IMG/VR virus record: IMGVR_UViG_3300030646_000021
Span: 1 to 42,802 of that record
Direction: 5' to 3' (one strand)
DNA: 42,802 bases
Origin: a virus
This document shows, in pieces, positions 20,680-28,749 of the stretch (the first letter of the stretch is position 1; every line of letters begins with the position of its first letter). The notes under the pieces were generated by a model. That model made no database searches and was not told where the DNA came from. It worked only from the letters and a program-made list of their open reading frames with translations. The translations under genes and the position numbers were made by a program.

Positions 20680-20832
20680 TTATAACGCGATTGCTTTTCT
20701 CCAGGCTTCGACCATCATCGGCCCCTTACCCACTGATTCACCGTCGGGCCACGGCAGAGAAAATTCACGCGTTCCTTCGGGATTCCGCGCGTAGGGGATG
20801 ACCGACGCGATATCTGCTTGGATGACCTTCAT
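20680..20832 (-). CDS. ParB-N-terminus-like short protein (50 aa)
   Basis: The first 19 residues (KVIQADIASVIPYARNPE) resemble the opening of ParB-like phage proteins (V-x-x-x-x-I-x-P-Y-x-x-N-P), but the nuclease/HTH remainder is absent. It has its own promoter (20842-20870) and stops 63 nt before the AP2-HNH start. It may be a remnant or a short decoy; uncertain. Confidence 0.5.
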   Translation of the reverse strand: MKVIQADIASVIPYARNPEGTREFSLPWPDGESVGKGPMMVEAWRKAIAL

Positions 20833-20841
20833 AGTGCGTTC

Positions 20842-20870
20842 AGCATACACGCGAAGAAGGTGGAGGGCAA
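20842..20870 (-). promoter_or_regulatory. Sigma70-like promoter unlike the repeated family
   Basis: TTGCCC (20870-20865), 17-bp spacer, TATGCT (20847-20842). The ATG at 20832 begins 9 nt after the -10, so the transcript would be leaderless or nearly so. It lies just after the terminator and restarts transcription. Confidence 0.55.
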
Positions 20871-20898
20871 AGAGAAACCCACCCCGAAAGGTGGGCTT
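20866..20898 (-). terminator. Rho-independent terminator after the lysis/structural region
   Basis: Minus-strand AAGCCCACC pairs with GGTGGGTTT (9 bp including one G-U, loop TTTCGG), followed by the T-rich TTTCTCTTT. It ends transcription coming from the lysis genes before the early region. Confidence 0.75.
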
Positions 20899-20984
20899 CG
20901 CTTATGCGACGTCGAACGGATGCCGTAAGTAAGGTGCGTGGCGGGGACGCCTCCCCGTGCGTTCCACGACTCCGCCGCAATCCT

Positions 20985-21491
20985 TTAGGCCGTCGGAGCT
21001 GGTGCTGGGTCCGGCGCGGGTTCGCCTACCGCCGGCTGGTTCGCCGCATCGACGGAAGCCTGAATCGCAGTCGCCGCGGTCGAGACGGCCGCTCCAAGTG
21101 TCCCGACCTCATTGATCGCCTTGGTGACGCTGGCGATGGTCGTCGGATCCTTGACGTTCGCATCCGTGAGGATCGTGCCGAGGTTGGTCTGGATAGCCGC
21201 GAAGGCGCTGGCAGCCGTCGGAGTTGCTCCGAAGTCCGCTACGGTGGCACTCACGGCCGTCAGGTCGCGCTGCGCTTGCGCTGCTACCGTTCCGACCACG
21301 CTAGCCGCAGCGGTATTGCCAGCCGCGCCAAGCCCGATCTGGAGGCACAGGCCGATGTACTTGATGGAGGTGTCCACAACGCTTGTGATTTCCGGGGCTT
21401 TACCTTCGACCTCCAGAAGTGTCTTCTGAATCCAGGCGGCGGTGCTGTGTTCTGCGAGTTCAAGCTTCAATTCGATGGTTGCTAGTGACAT
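20985..21491 (-). CDS. Ala/Thr-rich hypothetical protein (168 aa)
   Basis: The start at 21491 has GAGGAG upstream. Residues 45-80 are weakly hydrophobic (IGLCLQIGLGAAGNTAAASV), the remainder is Ala/Thr/Val-rich, and the tail is a Pro-Ala run (PAPDPAPAPTA). Last gene before the terminator and next to lysis-type genes. No family recognised; membrane interaction is possible. Confidence 0.65.
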   Translation of the reverse strand: MSLATIELKLELAEHSTAAWIQKTLLEVEGKAPEITSVVDTSIKYIGLCLQIGLGAAGNTAAASVVGTVAAQAQRDLTAVSATVADFGATPTAASAFAAIQTNLGTILTDANVKDPTTIASVTKAINEVGTLGAAVSTAATAIQASVDAANQPAVGEPAPDPAPAPTA

Positions 21492-21530
21492 GGTGTTCTC
21501 CTCTACCGCGAGCGGTGGCTCGACTATACC

Positions 21531-21549
21531 GATTCCGGATTCCGGAATC
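21531..21549. repeat. 19-bp perfect palindrome, copy 3 (intergenic)
   Basis: GATTCCGGATTCCGGAATC lies in the gap between the 242-aa and 168-aa genes, about 40 bp before the latter's ATG. Here it does not code and so could be an operator or a processing signal. Confidence 0.8.
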
Positions 21550-21558
21550 AAGACCCAA

Positions 21559-22287
21559 CTAGAACGGGCAGCTATGCGTCGCCAGGCACGCGATATTCAC
21601 AGCGAGATTCCCATAATTCATAGCCTTGCGCCACCACGGTTGAGGCGCGGTCGCTCGGTCCATGTCCTTGCGGAGATCGGTGGCGATGCCCGTGACCTGC
21701 ACTCCAGTCAGCGCCAACTGCTCAGAGGAGTCCGCGCTCCCCTTTAGGAACCGGGCCACGTCCTTGGACGTCACGAGGTCGTCGAAGTCCTTCACAGACT
21801 TCGCCAGGGCGACGCTATTGGCGTTGACGCTGGTATCCACGTCGAGGAAGGTTTTATTCGCGCTCGCGAGGAGAGGGCCTTCCCCGGCAGTGAAAGTATT
21901 GATCGCCATGGTCGCCGCGTCGCCAGTCCCGGCGATGGAGGCCGTCACCCGGTTGAAGCCAGAGAGCGAAGTGTGAACGTCTGAGAAGAGGTCGGGGAGG
22001 GTCTTCTTGAGCATGAACTGCTCTTGCTTCACCAGGTCGCCAGCATCGGCCAAATCCTGCCCCGCGAGCGATAGCGTGCCGCAGTGGTTGGCCTTGTCCG
22101 CAGAGGTCTTCCCGCTGCCCGCGCAAGGCGCGATGAGCTTCGCCGCCACCGCATTGAATCCGGCGGCCGTCGGCTTGAGGTCGGGGATCTTGTGGCCGGT
22201 CGTGACGAGGAACCACACGACGGCTACGCCAACGACGGGGACGGTGCCAAGCGCGATGATCTGGAAGATGAACTTGAGCCGATTCAC
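21559..22287 (-). CDS. Membrane-anchored hypothetical protein (242 aa)
   Basis: One N-terminal transmembrane helix (IIALGTVPVVGVAVVWFLV), then a long soluble helical region (residues 25-215) that would be periplasmic or extracytoplasmic, with two Cys early and two late. Next to the cell-wall hydrolase, so a spanin-like or lysis-accessory role is possible but not shown. Confidence 0.65.
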   Translation of the reverse strand: MNRLKFIFQIIALGTVPVVGVAVVWFLVTTGHKIPDLKPTAAGFNAVAAKLIAPCAGSGKTSADKANHCGTLSLAGQDLADAGDLVKQEQFMLKKTLPDLFSDVHTSLSGFNRVTASIAGTGDAATMAINTFTAGEGPLLASANKTFLDVDTSVNANSVALAKSVKDFDDLVTSKDVARFLKGSADSSEQLALTGVQVTGIATDLRKDMDRATAPQPWWRKAMNYGNLAVNIACLATHSCPF

Positions 22288-22733
22288 TACAGCTCCATCA
22301 GAAAGATGTGGTGCCCAATCTGCACCGTCTCATGCACGACGGCCGGATTCCAGGTCTCGGGGAACTTCACTACTTGACCGGTCATAAGCGTGAACGTCGC
22401 GTTGCTCACGATGCCAGCGGGGTTCCAGTAGAGCGTTGCGCCCTCGGTCACATCCACCGTCTCGCCGTCGATGACCTGCCGCGCGATGGTCTGGGCCAGC
22501 GCGAAGCTCGGGTCAGTCGGGCTGGGCTGGAGGTGATACTCCGGATCTGAAGGGACGCTCATCGACGTGAACTGCCAGGCCCGGTAAACCTCATGCGAGA
22601 AGGTCGTGTCGTGCTTCACGGTCCGGTTTCGGATGACGCAAGCCACCGCCGTCATGCCCGCCGCACCCTCGCCGCGCGCTTCTTTCCAGAGGCAGAGGGC
22701 GGTGTCGGAGTAGTCGCTCGGGGTCGGGATCAA
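22287..22733 (-). CDS. SleB-type cell wall hydrolase (endolysin)
   Basis: 148 residues. ALCLWKEARGEGAAGMTAVA followed by CVIRNR is the signature of the Hydrolase_2/SleB family; E18 is the likely catalytic acid. No signal peptide, so it probably relies on a holin to reach peptidoglycan. The C-terminal HHIF block also fits the family. It starts in ATGA overlap with the small membrane protein upstream. Best candidate for the host-lysis enzyme. Confidence 0.88.
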   Translation of the reverse strand: MIPTPSDYSDTALCLWKEARGEGAAGMTAVACVIRNRTVKHDTTFSHEVYRAWQFTSMSVPSDPEYHLQPSPTDPSFALAQTIARQVIDGETVDVTEGATLYWNPAGIVSNATFTLMTGQVVKFPETWNPAVVHETVQIGHHIFLMEL

Positions 22734-23122
22734 TTACCGCCTCGCTTCTTCTGGACGAAATATCCAGCCACCGAGGTCGCCACCTGCAGGATCGTGAGAA
22801 GTATCGCCAGCCCGCGGATGTCGCCGTTGAACTCTGCGATAGCCAGGGCGTTCGCCCGGCTCGTCGACTCCAGCGCGTCCATCCTTTTGATGTCCTCGGT
22901 GTGGATGGTCTCGATGTCCTTCACGAGATTGTCGATGCGGGTATCTTCGACAGCGGACTTGATTTCGAGGCCATAGACCGCAGCCGAATTGGCCGAGCTT
23001 TGGGGACTCTGCGCGGCGGCAGGGGGATGGCGCCCATCGAAGATGACGAACAGGCAGACCACGATGAAGGCCATCTTGCACAGCAGCACCACGCGACCCG
23101 TCCGATTCACGAAATCCCCCAT
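22730..23122 (-). CDS. Two-TM protein, holin/spanin candidate (130 aa)
   Basis: An N-terminal hydrophobic helix ending in AAAQS (possible signal anchor or cleavage site), a central coiled coil (residues 50-95) and a C-terminal helix (AILLTILQVATSVAGYFV) with a basic tail. Overlaps the endolysin start. The layout would suit a lysis accessory protein. Confidence 0.65.
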   Translation of the reverse strand: MGDFVNRTGRVVLLCKMAFIVVCLFVIFDGRHPPAAAQSPQSSANSAAVYGLEIKSAVEDTRIDNLVKDIETIHTEDIKRMDALESTSRANALAIAEFNGDIRGLAILLTILQVATSVAGYFVQKKRGGN

Positions 23123-23140
23123 AGTTGCCTCACGCTGAAG

Positions 23141-23506
23141 TTACCCATCGCTCTTTGCAGAAGTCTCCGCTGAGGCCGGAGTCGACGACGCGTCGATGGG
23201 AGTCTTACTTTGCAGCTGGGCCGAAAGCTGATGCATTACATTCTGAGAGTTGGCGGAGACGCCAGTCAGCGTCCCGAGCATGAGGGTAAGGACCGCCAGG
23301 ATGCCAGCGCCGGCCGGGTGGGTTTTGTCGGTGATGTAGACGTACGTCATCGCCGCAGTAACCGACAGGAACCCCAAAGAGCAGACGGCGAAGGTCGCAA
23401 GGAATACGAACCGGGTCGTCGACGGGCCACCCTCGAAGGGCAGCTCCTTCAGTATCCCCCATACCGATAATGTCTTGACACGCGCGTCGAGCTCTTCGTC
23501 TGCCAT
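23141..23506 (-). CDS. Holin-like membrane protein (121 aa)
   Basis: Two transmembrane helices (FVFLATFAVCSLGFLSVTAA and GILAVLTLMLGTLTGVSA) with a short loop, and a polar C-terminal tail. Directly upstream of the lysis cassette, so holin is the best guess. Confidence 0.65.
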   Translation of the reverse strand: MADEELDARVKTLSVWGILKELPFEGGPSTTRFVFLATFAVCSLGFLSVTAAMTYVYITDKTHPAGAGILAVLTLMLGTLTGVSANSQNVMHQLSAQLQSKTPIDASSTPASAETSAKSDG

Positions 23507-23536
23507 ACGTTCATTCTAGAGGCGGGCGCAAGAGGG

Positions 23537-26446
23537 TCAGAAGCTGACGTGCCCACCGGCATTCGCGCCGAAGTGAACGCCCTGCGGAGCGGGAGTGCCG
23601 AGGGTGATATTCCCTGTCCCGGTCGCCGCGAAGGTCAGCACCCCGGCGGTGTCCGAGGTGGCGCTAGAGGGCGCGCCAGTCCCCGCGACTGTGTAGACGG
23701 TGTTGGGCGTGAGATCGGAGACATACTGCGTCGTCGCCCCCGAGGCTGGGTAGGTCACCCCGGTAAAGGTAGCTGGCCACGCACGCATGAAGCAAACCAT
23801 CGACGCGCCAACCTTGCCGCAATCGAAGTTCTGGCCTCCGGTAGACTGCACCAGCGTCGTCGAGCTCTGCGTCAGGCTTGATGTTCCCCATTCCATCACA
23901 GATAGAAACTTGGAGTTGGTAGCTACCGACGACGGGTTCACTTCGAGCGACGTATACGGCTCCCAATCAGCAGCCTGATCTGAGCTTCCAGACGTCAATC
24001 CAGCATTGGTAATGGTCGCCCCGGACGGCAGTAGGCTGGTGAAATATGCCTTCTGCGAACTGGACCGAGTGAGCCAGCTTGCCACGCTTCCAGAGATGGT
24101 CGGGTTTCCCGTCGTCATCAGATAAAGCTGCTTCGTCCAAGTGTTCGTGGTCGAGTCGCCACGGTCGTAATAGACAACCTGATTCGATCCGCGCAGATAG
24201 ATCAGCGACCGGGACGCGGTGATGCCAGAAGATAAATAGCCGAAGCCTCCATAAGTCGATCCATTGTAGGCATTGGATTGATCGATGATTGCAGCCACAT
24301 AGGTTGGCAGCTCGCTGTGCAGCAGTGTGATAAGTCCTTGCTGATAGGAGTGCCAGAACTGGCCTCCGTACTGCGCGGCATACCCTTGCTCGCAACTATT
24401 CGCAACTGTGCAACTGGTTTGCGTTGGATTGTTCTGGAGGGCCACCAGGTTCTGCTGCGGAGCTGTCGTCATCTGATCGTTGTAGTCATTGAATTCAGCG
24501 CGGCCCTTGGTGATGTACTCGCCGTCAGAGTAAATATCGAACCGCCCATCGAACTCATGCTCATGGTCGATGGCCGTATTGGGCGCGTAGTAAGAAAACA
24601 GCGTTCCGCCCGATGTCCAGTTATTGCGCACCACGATGTGCTGGTTTCCAGCGTCGTACAGGTCGGTGGGCAGGGAAGGCCGTGGATCGGCTGGCAGACT
24701 GGCAAGCGGATCGGTAGCGGGTTGGGTGATAAACAAATCAGGAAGTACATCTTGTGCGTAGGTATTCGTTGTTTCGTTATTCCAGCCTGCGTAAAAGCAA
24801 GCCGAAGGGCATCCGTAGGATGTTCCAAGTGGGCCGCCAAAAGCGGTATTCAGTATTGTCCACAGCATTGCCGAATCGCCCTCAGTCCTCCCTATATAAG
24901 AGTTTCCCAACATTGTGGCCGATTGCGTGACAAAGTTGGATGGATATTTGTAGTAAGTAAGCTCGTCCCCCGTATTCAAGAAGTTAGTCGATCCCTGTAT
25001 AACGGCTCCGCCTGCCGTGGTGAGGATGGGGCCAGTCAAAGATGCAAGATCGGTGATGTAGCGCAAGTCCCAGTAACTCGACGAGGCAAGGCTCATCTGC
25101 GGCCCATAGGCAATCGGATCGAGATAGCCAGCCGTGTATGCGGCGTCGAGCGCCCACTTCAGCTTAGAAATTGATCCTCCATAGCTGTTGCCCTCACTTG
25201 GCTCTCCGCCACGTCCAAGACCAAAGCAAGGAGTTTTCGTTCCCAGCGGTGCCCATGTGCTGTCGCAACTTGGCACGGTCGAAAGGTTCGCGTAAGCGGT
25301 CTGGTATGCCTGCCACGTCACGTTCGGGTCTTCCATGTCGGCCCAGTCTTTGTACATCATGCCTCCCGTGAAATACGTCCAGTAGGCATGTAGGGAACCA
25401 GCCGTCCCATCGGGACAGACCTGATAACGCGTGGCTGAACAGGTGTTCGTCAGCGGGGGATCGTCTGTCGTGTTGTCATTGAATGTCAGGGCGTCGGCCA
25501 CCAGATAAAGCATCTTGCTCTGGGTGTAGTTGTTTCCCATCGCCCGCTGATTTGTATAGTCAAACTCGTTCCCCGTATCGAACTGCGAGGAACTGTTGTA
25601 GTTACCGATCACCGCAAGCGTTCCATTGCCGCTGTTGGTGACAGTAAACTTTGCAAAGGCCGCCAGAAATTCCCGCGCCTGGATCAAGTCTGTTGAGTTT
25701 AGATATCCCCCCGCCATCAGCCAATCTGGAGTGAGCGTAAATGCTTTCGCACTGTCCGACCAGTGGTTTCCTCCATAGGCGCTCGGGTTCGCGATGAACT
25801 GATCCATCATGTAAGTAAAAATGTCGCGTCCCGCGCAACCCCATTGGTAACTAGGATCAGAAGGATCAATCATCGACATAAAGGCAAAGAGATTGGCGTC
25901 CCCTTCTTTGTAGCTTTGCGACTGGTCCGAGGAGGGGCCGCTTCCACCCACGCAGGCCGATCCATTCCATGTGCTGAAAGTCCAAATGCCAGAGTCTGTC
26001 GTGTACAAGTTGACGGCCGCGGTACGCAGCGCCTGGTAAAGCGTGTTGCCACTCGTCGCCTTAGCTCGCAAACCGGGCAACATCGCCGCCGTTACCAGCA
26101 GCCGCGGGTGGCTCGTCGCCGGAGTTGGAGACCCCGTGAACGTTACGGTCGAGGTTGCCGTAACCGAGCCGACGTTGGTGGTAGCAGTCAGGGTGTCGGT
26201 CTCAGCAGTTGTGTCGTAGAGCGCGATGGTACAAGGCTCGTTCACTACGCAAGGATTGATGCCAACCAGCGTCCCGGTCCCGCTCGTGATCGACCAGGTG
26301 ACGGTCTTGTTGTTCACACCCTGCACGACGGCTGTGACGGTCTGATAAGTGCCGATGGGGGCGATGGCGACGGTGGGATACACCGAAAGCGTCTGCGCCC
26401 ATACATGGGCCGAGCACAGCAGTGCGAAGGTAAGTAGGCGTCTCAT
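23537..26446 (-). CDS. Secreted heparinase II/III-like lyase with Ig-like domain
   Basis: 969 residues. A signal peptide (RRLLTFALLCSAHVWA, then Gln) is followed by an Ig-like domain (about 20-105) and an (alpha/alpha)-type lyase start (HPRLLVTAAMLPGLRAKA). Near residues 615-640, DHEHEFDGRFDIYSDGEYIT matches the catalytic beta-sheet motif of heparinase II/III and alginate-lyase families. It likely cleaves an acidic polysaccharide (capsule or exopolymer). The start at 26446 overlaps the previous TAA (TAATG). It is the last of four secreted-type tail-region proteins. The substrate is unknown. Confidence 0.8.
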   Translation of the reverse strand: MRRLLTFALLCSAHVWAQTLSVYPTVAIAPIGTYQTVTAVVQGVNNKTVTWSITSGTGTLVGINPCVVNEPCTIALYDTTAETDTLTATTNVGSVTATSTVTFTGSPTPATSHPRLLVTAAMLPGLRAKATSGNTLYQALRTAAVNLYTTDSGIWTFSTWNGSACVGGSGPSSDQSQSYKEGDANLFAFMSMIDPSDPSYQWGCAGRDIFTYMMDQFIANPSAYGGNHWSDSAKAFTLTPDWLMAGGYLNSTDLIQAREFLAAFAKFTVTNSGNGTLAVIGNYNSSSQFDTGNEFDYTNQRAMGNNYTQSKMLYLVADALTFNDNTTDDPPLTNTCSATRYQVCPDGTAGSLHAYWTYFTGGMMYKDWADMEDPNVTWQAYQTAYANLSTVPSCDSTWAPLGTKTPCFGLGRGGEPSEGNSYGGSISKLKWALDAAYTAGYLDPIAYGPQMSLASSSYWDLRYITDLASLTGPILTTAGGAVIQGSTNFLNTGDELTYYKYPSNFVTQSATMLGNSYIGRTEGDSAMLWTILNTAFGGPLGTSYGCPSACFYAGWNNETTNTYAQDVLPDLFITQPATDPLASLPADPRPSLPTDLYDAGNQHIVVRNNWTSGGTLFSYYAPNTAIDHEHEFDGRFDIYSDGEYITKGRAEFNDYNDQMTTAPQQNLVALQNNPTQTSCTVANSCEQGYAAQYGGQFWHSYQQGLITLLHSELPTYVAAIIDQSNAYNGSTYGGFGYLSSGITASRSLIYLRGSNQVVYYDRGDSTTNTWTKQLYLMTTGNPTISGSVASWLTRSSSQKAYFTSLLPSGATITNAGLTSGSSDQAADWEPYTSLEVNPSSVATNSKFLSVMEWGTSSLTQSSTTLVQSTGGQNFDCGKVGASMVCFMRAWPATFTGVTYPASGATTQYVSDLTPNTVYTVAGTGAPSSATSDTAGVLTFAATGTGNITLGTPAPQGVHFGANAGGHVSF

Positions 26447-28749
26447 TAGAATGACCAGTGACAACCGGATGTAGAACCGAGTGCGTTAGGCACGTCTGTT
26501 ATTGCAAAATCTCCAGCGGTCGCCGTTGCTGGAATCACCAAGCCGGTGGTCGAGTGGTCCGTACCGTTGATCGGCTGCGTCGAGTTGAAATTCTTCAACG
26601 TGATCACTTGGCTGGTTTGATTGTTGATCGTGTAGACGGCCCCCGACTGACCGACGCATGAGGGAAGAGTCAAAGTTTCCCCGGCGGAAGCCTGCGTAAG
26701 TTCAATGTAGCCATCCGACGCGAGCATTTGATATGCGGTGGTGGTCACCGGAGCATTGGTGACAGTCATAGTTAGCCCAACGTTTTCACCGGAAAAAGCG
26801 GTGTATGTTTGTGCTCCCGAAGGCAAGGTGCTTTGACCGGTGAGATAATACAGCGGCGTGCCGCCCCCAAGTCCCGGACCCGTTGCAGTCACCCATACCA
26901 CAGGAAACTCACCGGCAACCGCATTCAGTGGTGCCGTGAATCCAACACCCGCAACAAAGGTCTGATTGCCGGATGTCGCAGTAGGTGTCACGGTGAATGA
27001 AGAACCCGGAACGATTGTAAATGTTGGTGCTGTTCCGGTCGCATACGCGAGAGTGATTGGAGTGGTTGTTGGCGCTGCATTGAATCCCAAGGTGATTGAA
27101 CTTAGTGGCCCTGAGATAAGTGGAGAGGGAACCACAATCGCCCAGTTCGCTGGCATATTATTGTTGTACGAACCTGGTATTGACCCGGCGGTGCCAACAG
27201 CACCCGCCACCGTTTGGACAATGGCGTTCGGATTGCTCTTGTTATACCCGAAGTAATATTCCATCGAGTTCCACGCATCGGCCTGCATGAGCAAATAGCC
27301 AGCATTTTGCAGATGGACGAAATCAGACTGATAATAAGTCCCGTTGGTGTTACACGATGAACATCCGAGATAGGGGTCGGCTGCGAAGTCGAGGATTCCT
27401 GCTGCTCCCCACGCCTTCCAGTTTTGCCGAATAAGGTTGTCCAGAGCGATTTGATTTGCGTTCCATGTCAAACCGTTGGGCGGAGCCGGTGAGCTGCCTC
27501 GACTTATCATCGTACCCACGAAAACCTTGCACCCGGCTTGCGTGAGTAGCTGAATTTGATTTGCTAAATACCCCGCTACATTCGCCGCGGTGGCTGTCGA
27601 ATAATTAGAAAAATTATTTGTTCCATCGAAGACTGTTGCTATCTGTGGGCCTTGATTGGAGGAACAGTTAGGGGCGGCGCTACCGGCGTTTGTGGACATG
27701 ATGTAGTCAGCCGTTTTCCCCGCATTGCCGAGGTTTGTTACAAGCCCAAATGTAGGAACAGGCGCAGGTGGTTGATTCACCCAACAATCACCCGGAACAG
27801 TACCGTAAAGGCAGTAAGTGAGCGAGTCCCCATAGGCATACCAATTAGGCCCTATGGAGTTCCATTGGACGCCTATACTCCCTGCTCCTCTCGCCTGAAT
27901 ATCAGAACTTGAGGCTGCATATTCCTGAGCAACTTGAGCCGCCGTCAGTTCTGTAGACCATCCAATAAATTCGTACTCAGTGACAATTGACGCTGAATTT
28001 AGGCCGCACGATTGGCATGCTCCTAATATCCAGTTCCCCGACAGTTGAGTTCCCGCGCTATACCCGCGATTGGTGTACGGCGTCACTTCCACTCCGTCAA
28101 AATAAAAGTGATCGTAGTCACTGCCGCTGGTTCCAAAAGTAACGATGACAACGTGGTTGCCCGAAGACAGGTTCACGGGGGAAGTGGTCGTATCAGCACC
28201 GTACTTCCACAGTGCCAGGCCGGGCGTAGTAGACCAATTGTTGCCTCCAACCGAGCTGATCCACGCACTCAAGAATATCCAGGGGCCGTTGTTTGTGGCT
28301 CCGCTAGTGCTGGGTGTCAAAACTGCCGCTTCGGCTCCACTACCGGACGAACCCGTTATAGGGATGTTGATTACAAACTCGAAAGTCCGCAGATTGTTGA
28401 CGGAGGTTGGAAGAGGCGCACATCTAGCGTTGTCGGGAAAGAACAACCCAACTAGGGTGGACTGTGGGGCATTCGCACCTGTGCATAGAGTGGCGTTATT
28501 TCCGTTACCGCTAGAATCCGTTATGGTCGTGCCACTGATGAATTGAGGAAGCATGTTCAGAAAAATCTCGGCGCCTGAGATATGCTGCGATGTGTTCGCG
28601 ATCAAGCACGTTGATTCTGACAGGCAAGGGTTGCTGTTGATCGTCGTAGTGGTAGATACGTGCGCCGTCTGCCCATTGATCGTTGATTGACCGAGTGCGG
28701 GTAACGCGAATACCAGAGGCAGCGCGAGAATAAAATTACGGAGTGACAT
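26446..28749 (-). CDS. Secreted SGNH hydrolase / lectin-like tail protein
   Basis: 767 residues. Signal peptide (LRNFILALPLVFALPALG, then Gln). Residues about 55-280 look like a concanavalin/LamG-type carbohydrate-binding domain. An SGNH hydrolase follows: YGDSLT near 306 (catalytic Ser) and SDFVHLQNAGY near 478 (Asp-His pair). The C-terminal part contains Ig-like and fibre-like segments ending in a Trp-rich tail. Likely a polysaccharide de-esterase. GGAG precedes the ATG at 28749, which is 14 nt inside the preceding gene. Confidence 0.8.
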   Translation of the reverse strand: MSLRNFILALPLVFALPALGQSTINGQTAHVSTTTTINSNPCLSESTCLIANTSQHISGAEIFLNMLPQFISGTTITDSSGNGNNATLCTGANAPQSTLVGLFFPDNARCAPLPTSVNNLRTFEFVINIPITGSSGSGAEAAVLTPSTSGATNNGPWIFLSAWISSVGGNNWSTTPGLALWKYGADTTTSPVNLSSGNHVVIVTFGTSGSDYDHFYFDGVEVTPYTNRGYSAGTQLSGNWILGACQSCGLNSASIVTEYEFIGWSTELTAAQVAQEYAASSSDIQARGAGSIGVQWNSIGPNWYAYGDSLTYCLYGTVPGDCWVNQPPAPVPTFGLVTNLGNAGKTADYIMSTNAGSAAPNCSSNQGPQIATVFDGTNNFSNYSTATAANVAGYLANQIQLLTQAGCKVFVGTMISRGSSPAPPNGLTWNANQIALDNLIRQNWKAWGAAGILDFAADPYLGCSSCNTNGTYYQSDFVHLQNAGYLLMQADAWNSMEYYFGYNKSNPNAIVQTVAGAVGTAGSIPGSYNNNMPANWAIVVPSPLISGPLSSITLGFNAAPTTTPITLAYATGTAPTFTIVPGSSFTVTPTATSGNQTFVAGVGFTAPLNAVAGEFPVVWVTATGPGLGGGTPLYYLTGQSTLPSGAQTYTAFSGENVGLTMTVTNAPVTTTAYQMLASDGYIELTQASAGETLTLPSCVGQSGAVYTINNQTSQVITLKNFNSTQPINGTDHSTTGLVIPATATAGDFAITDVPNALGSTSGCHWSF

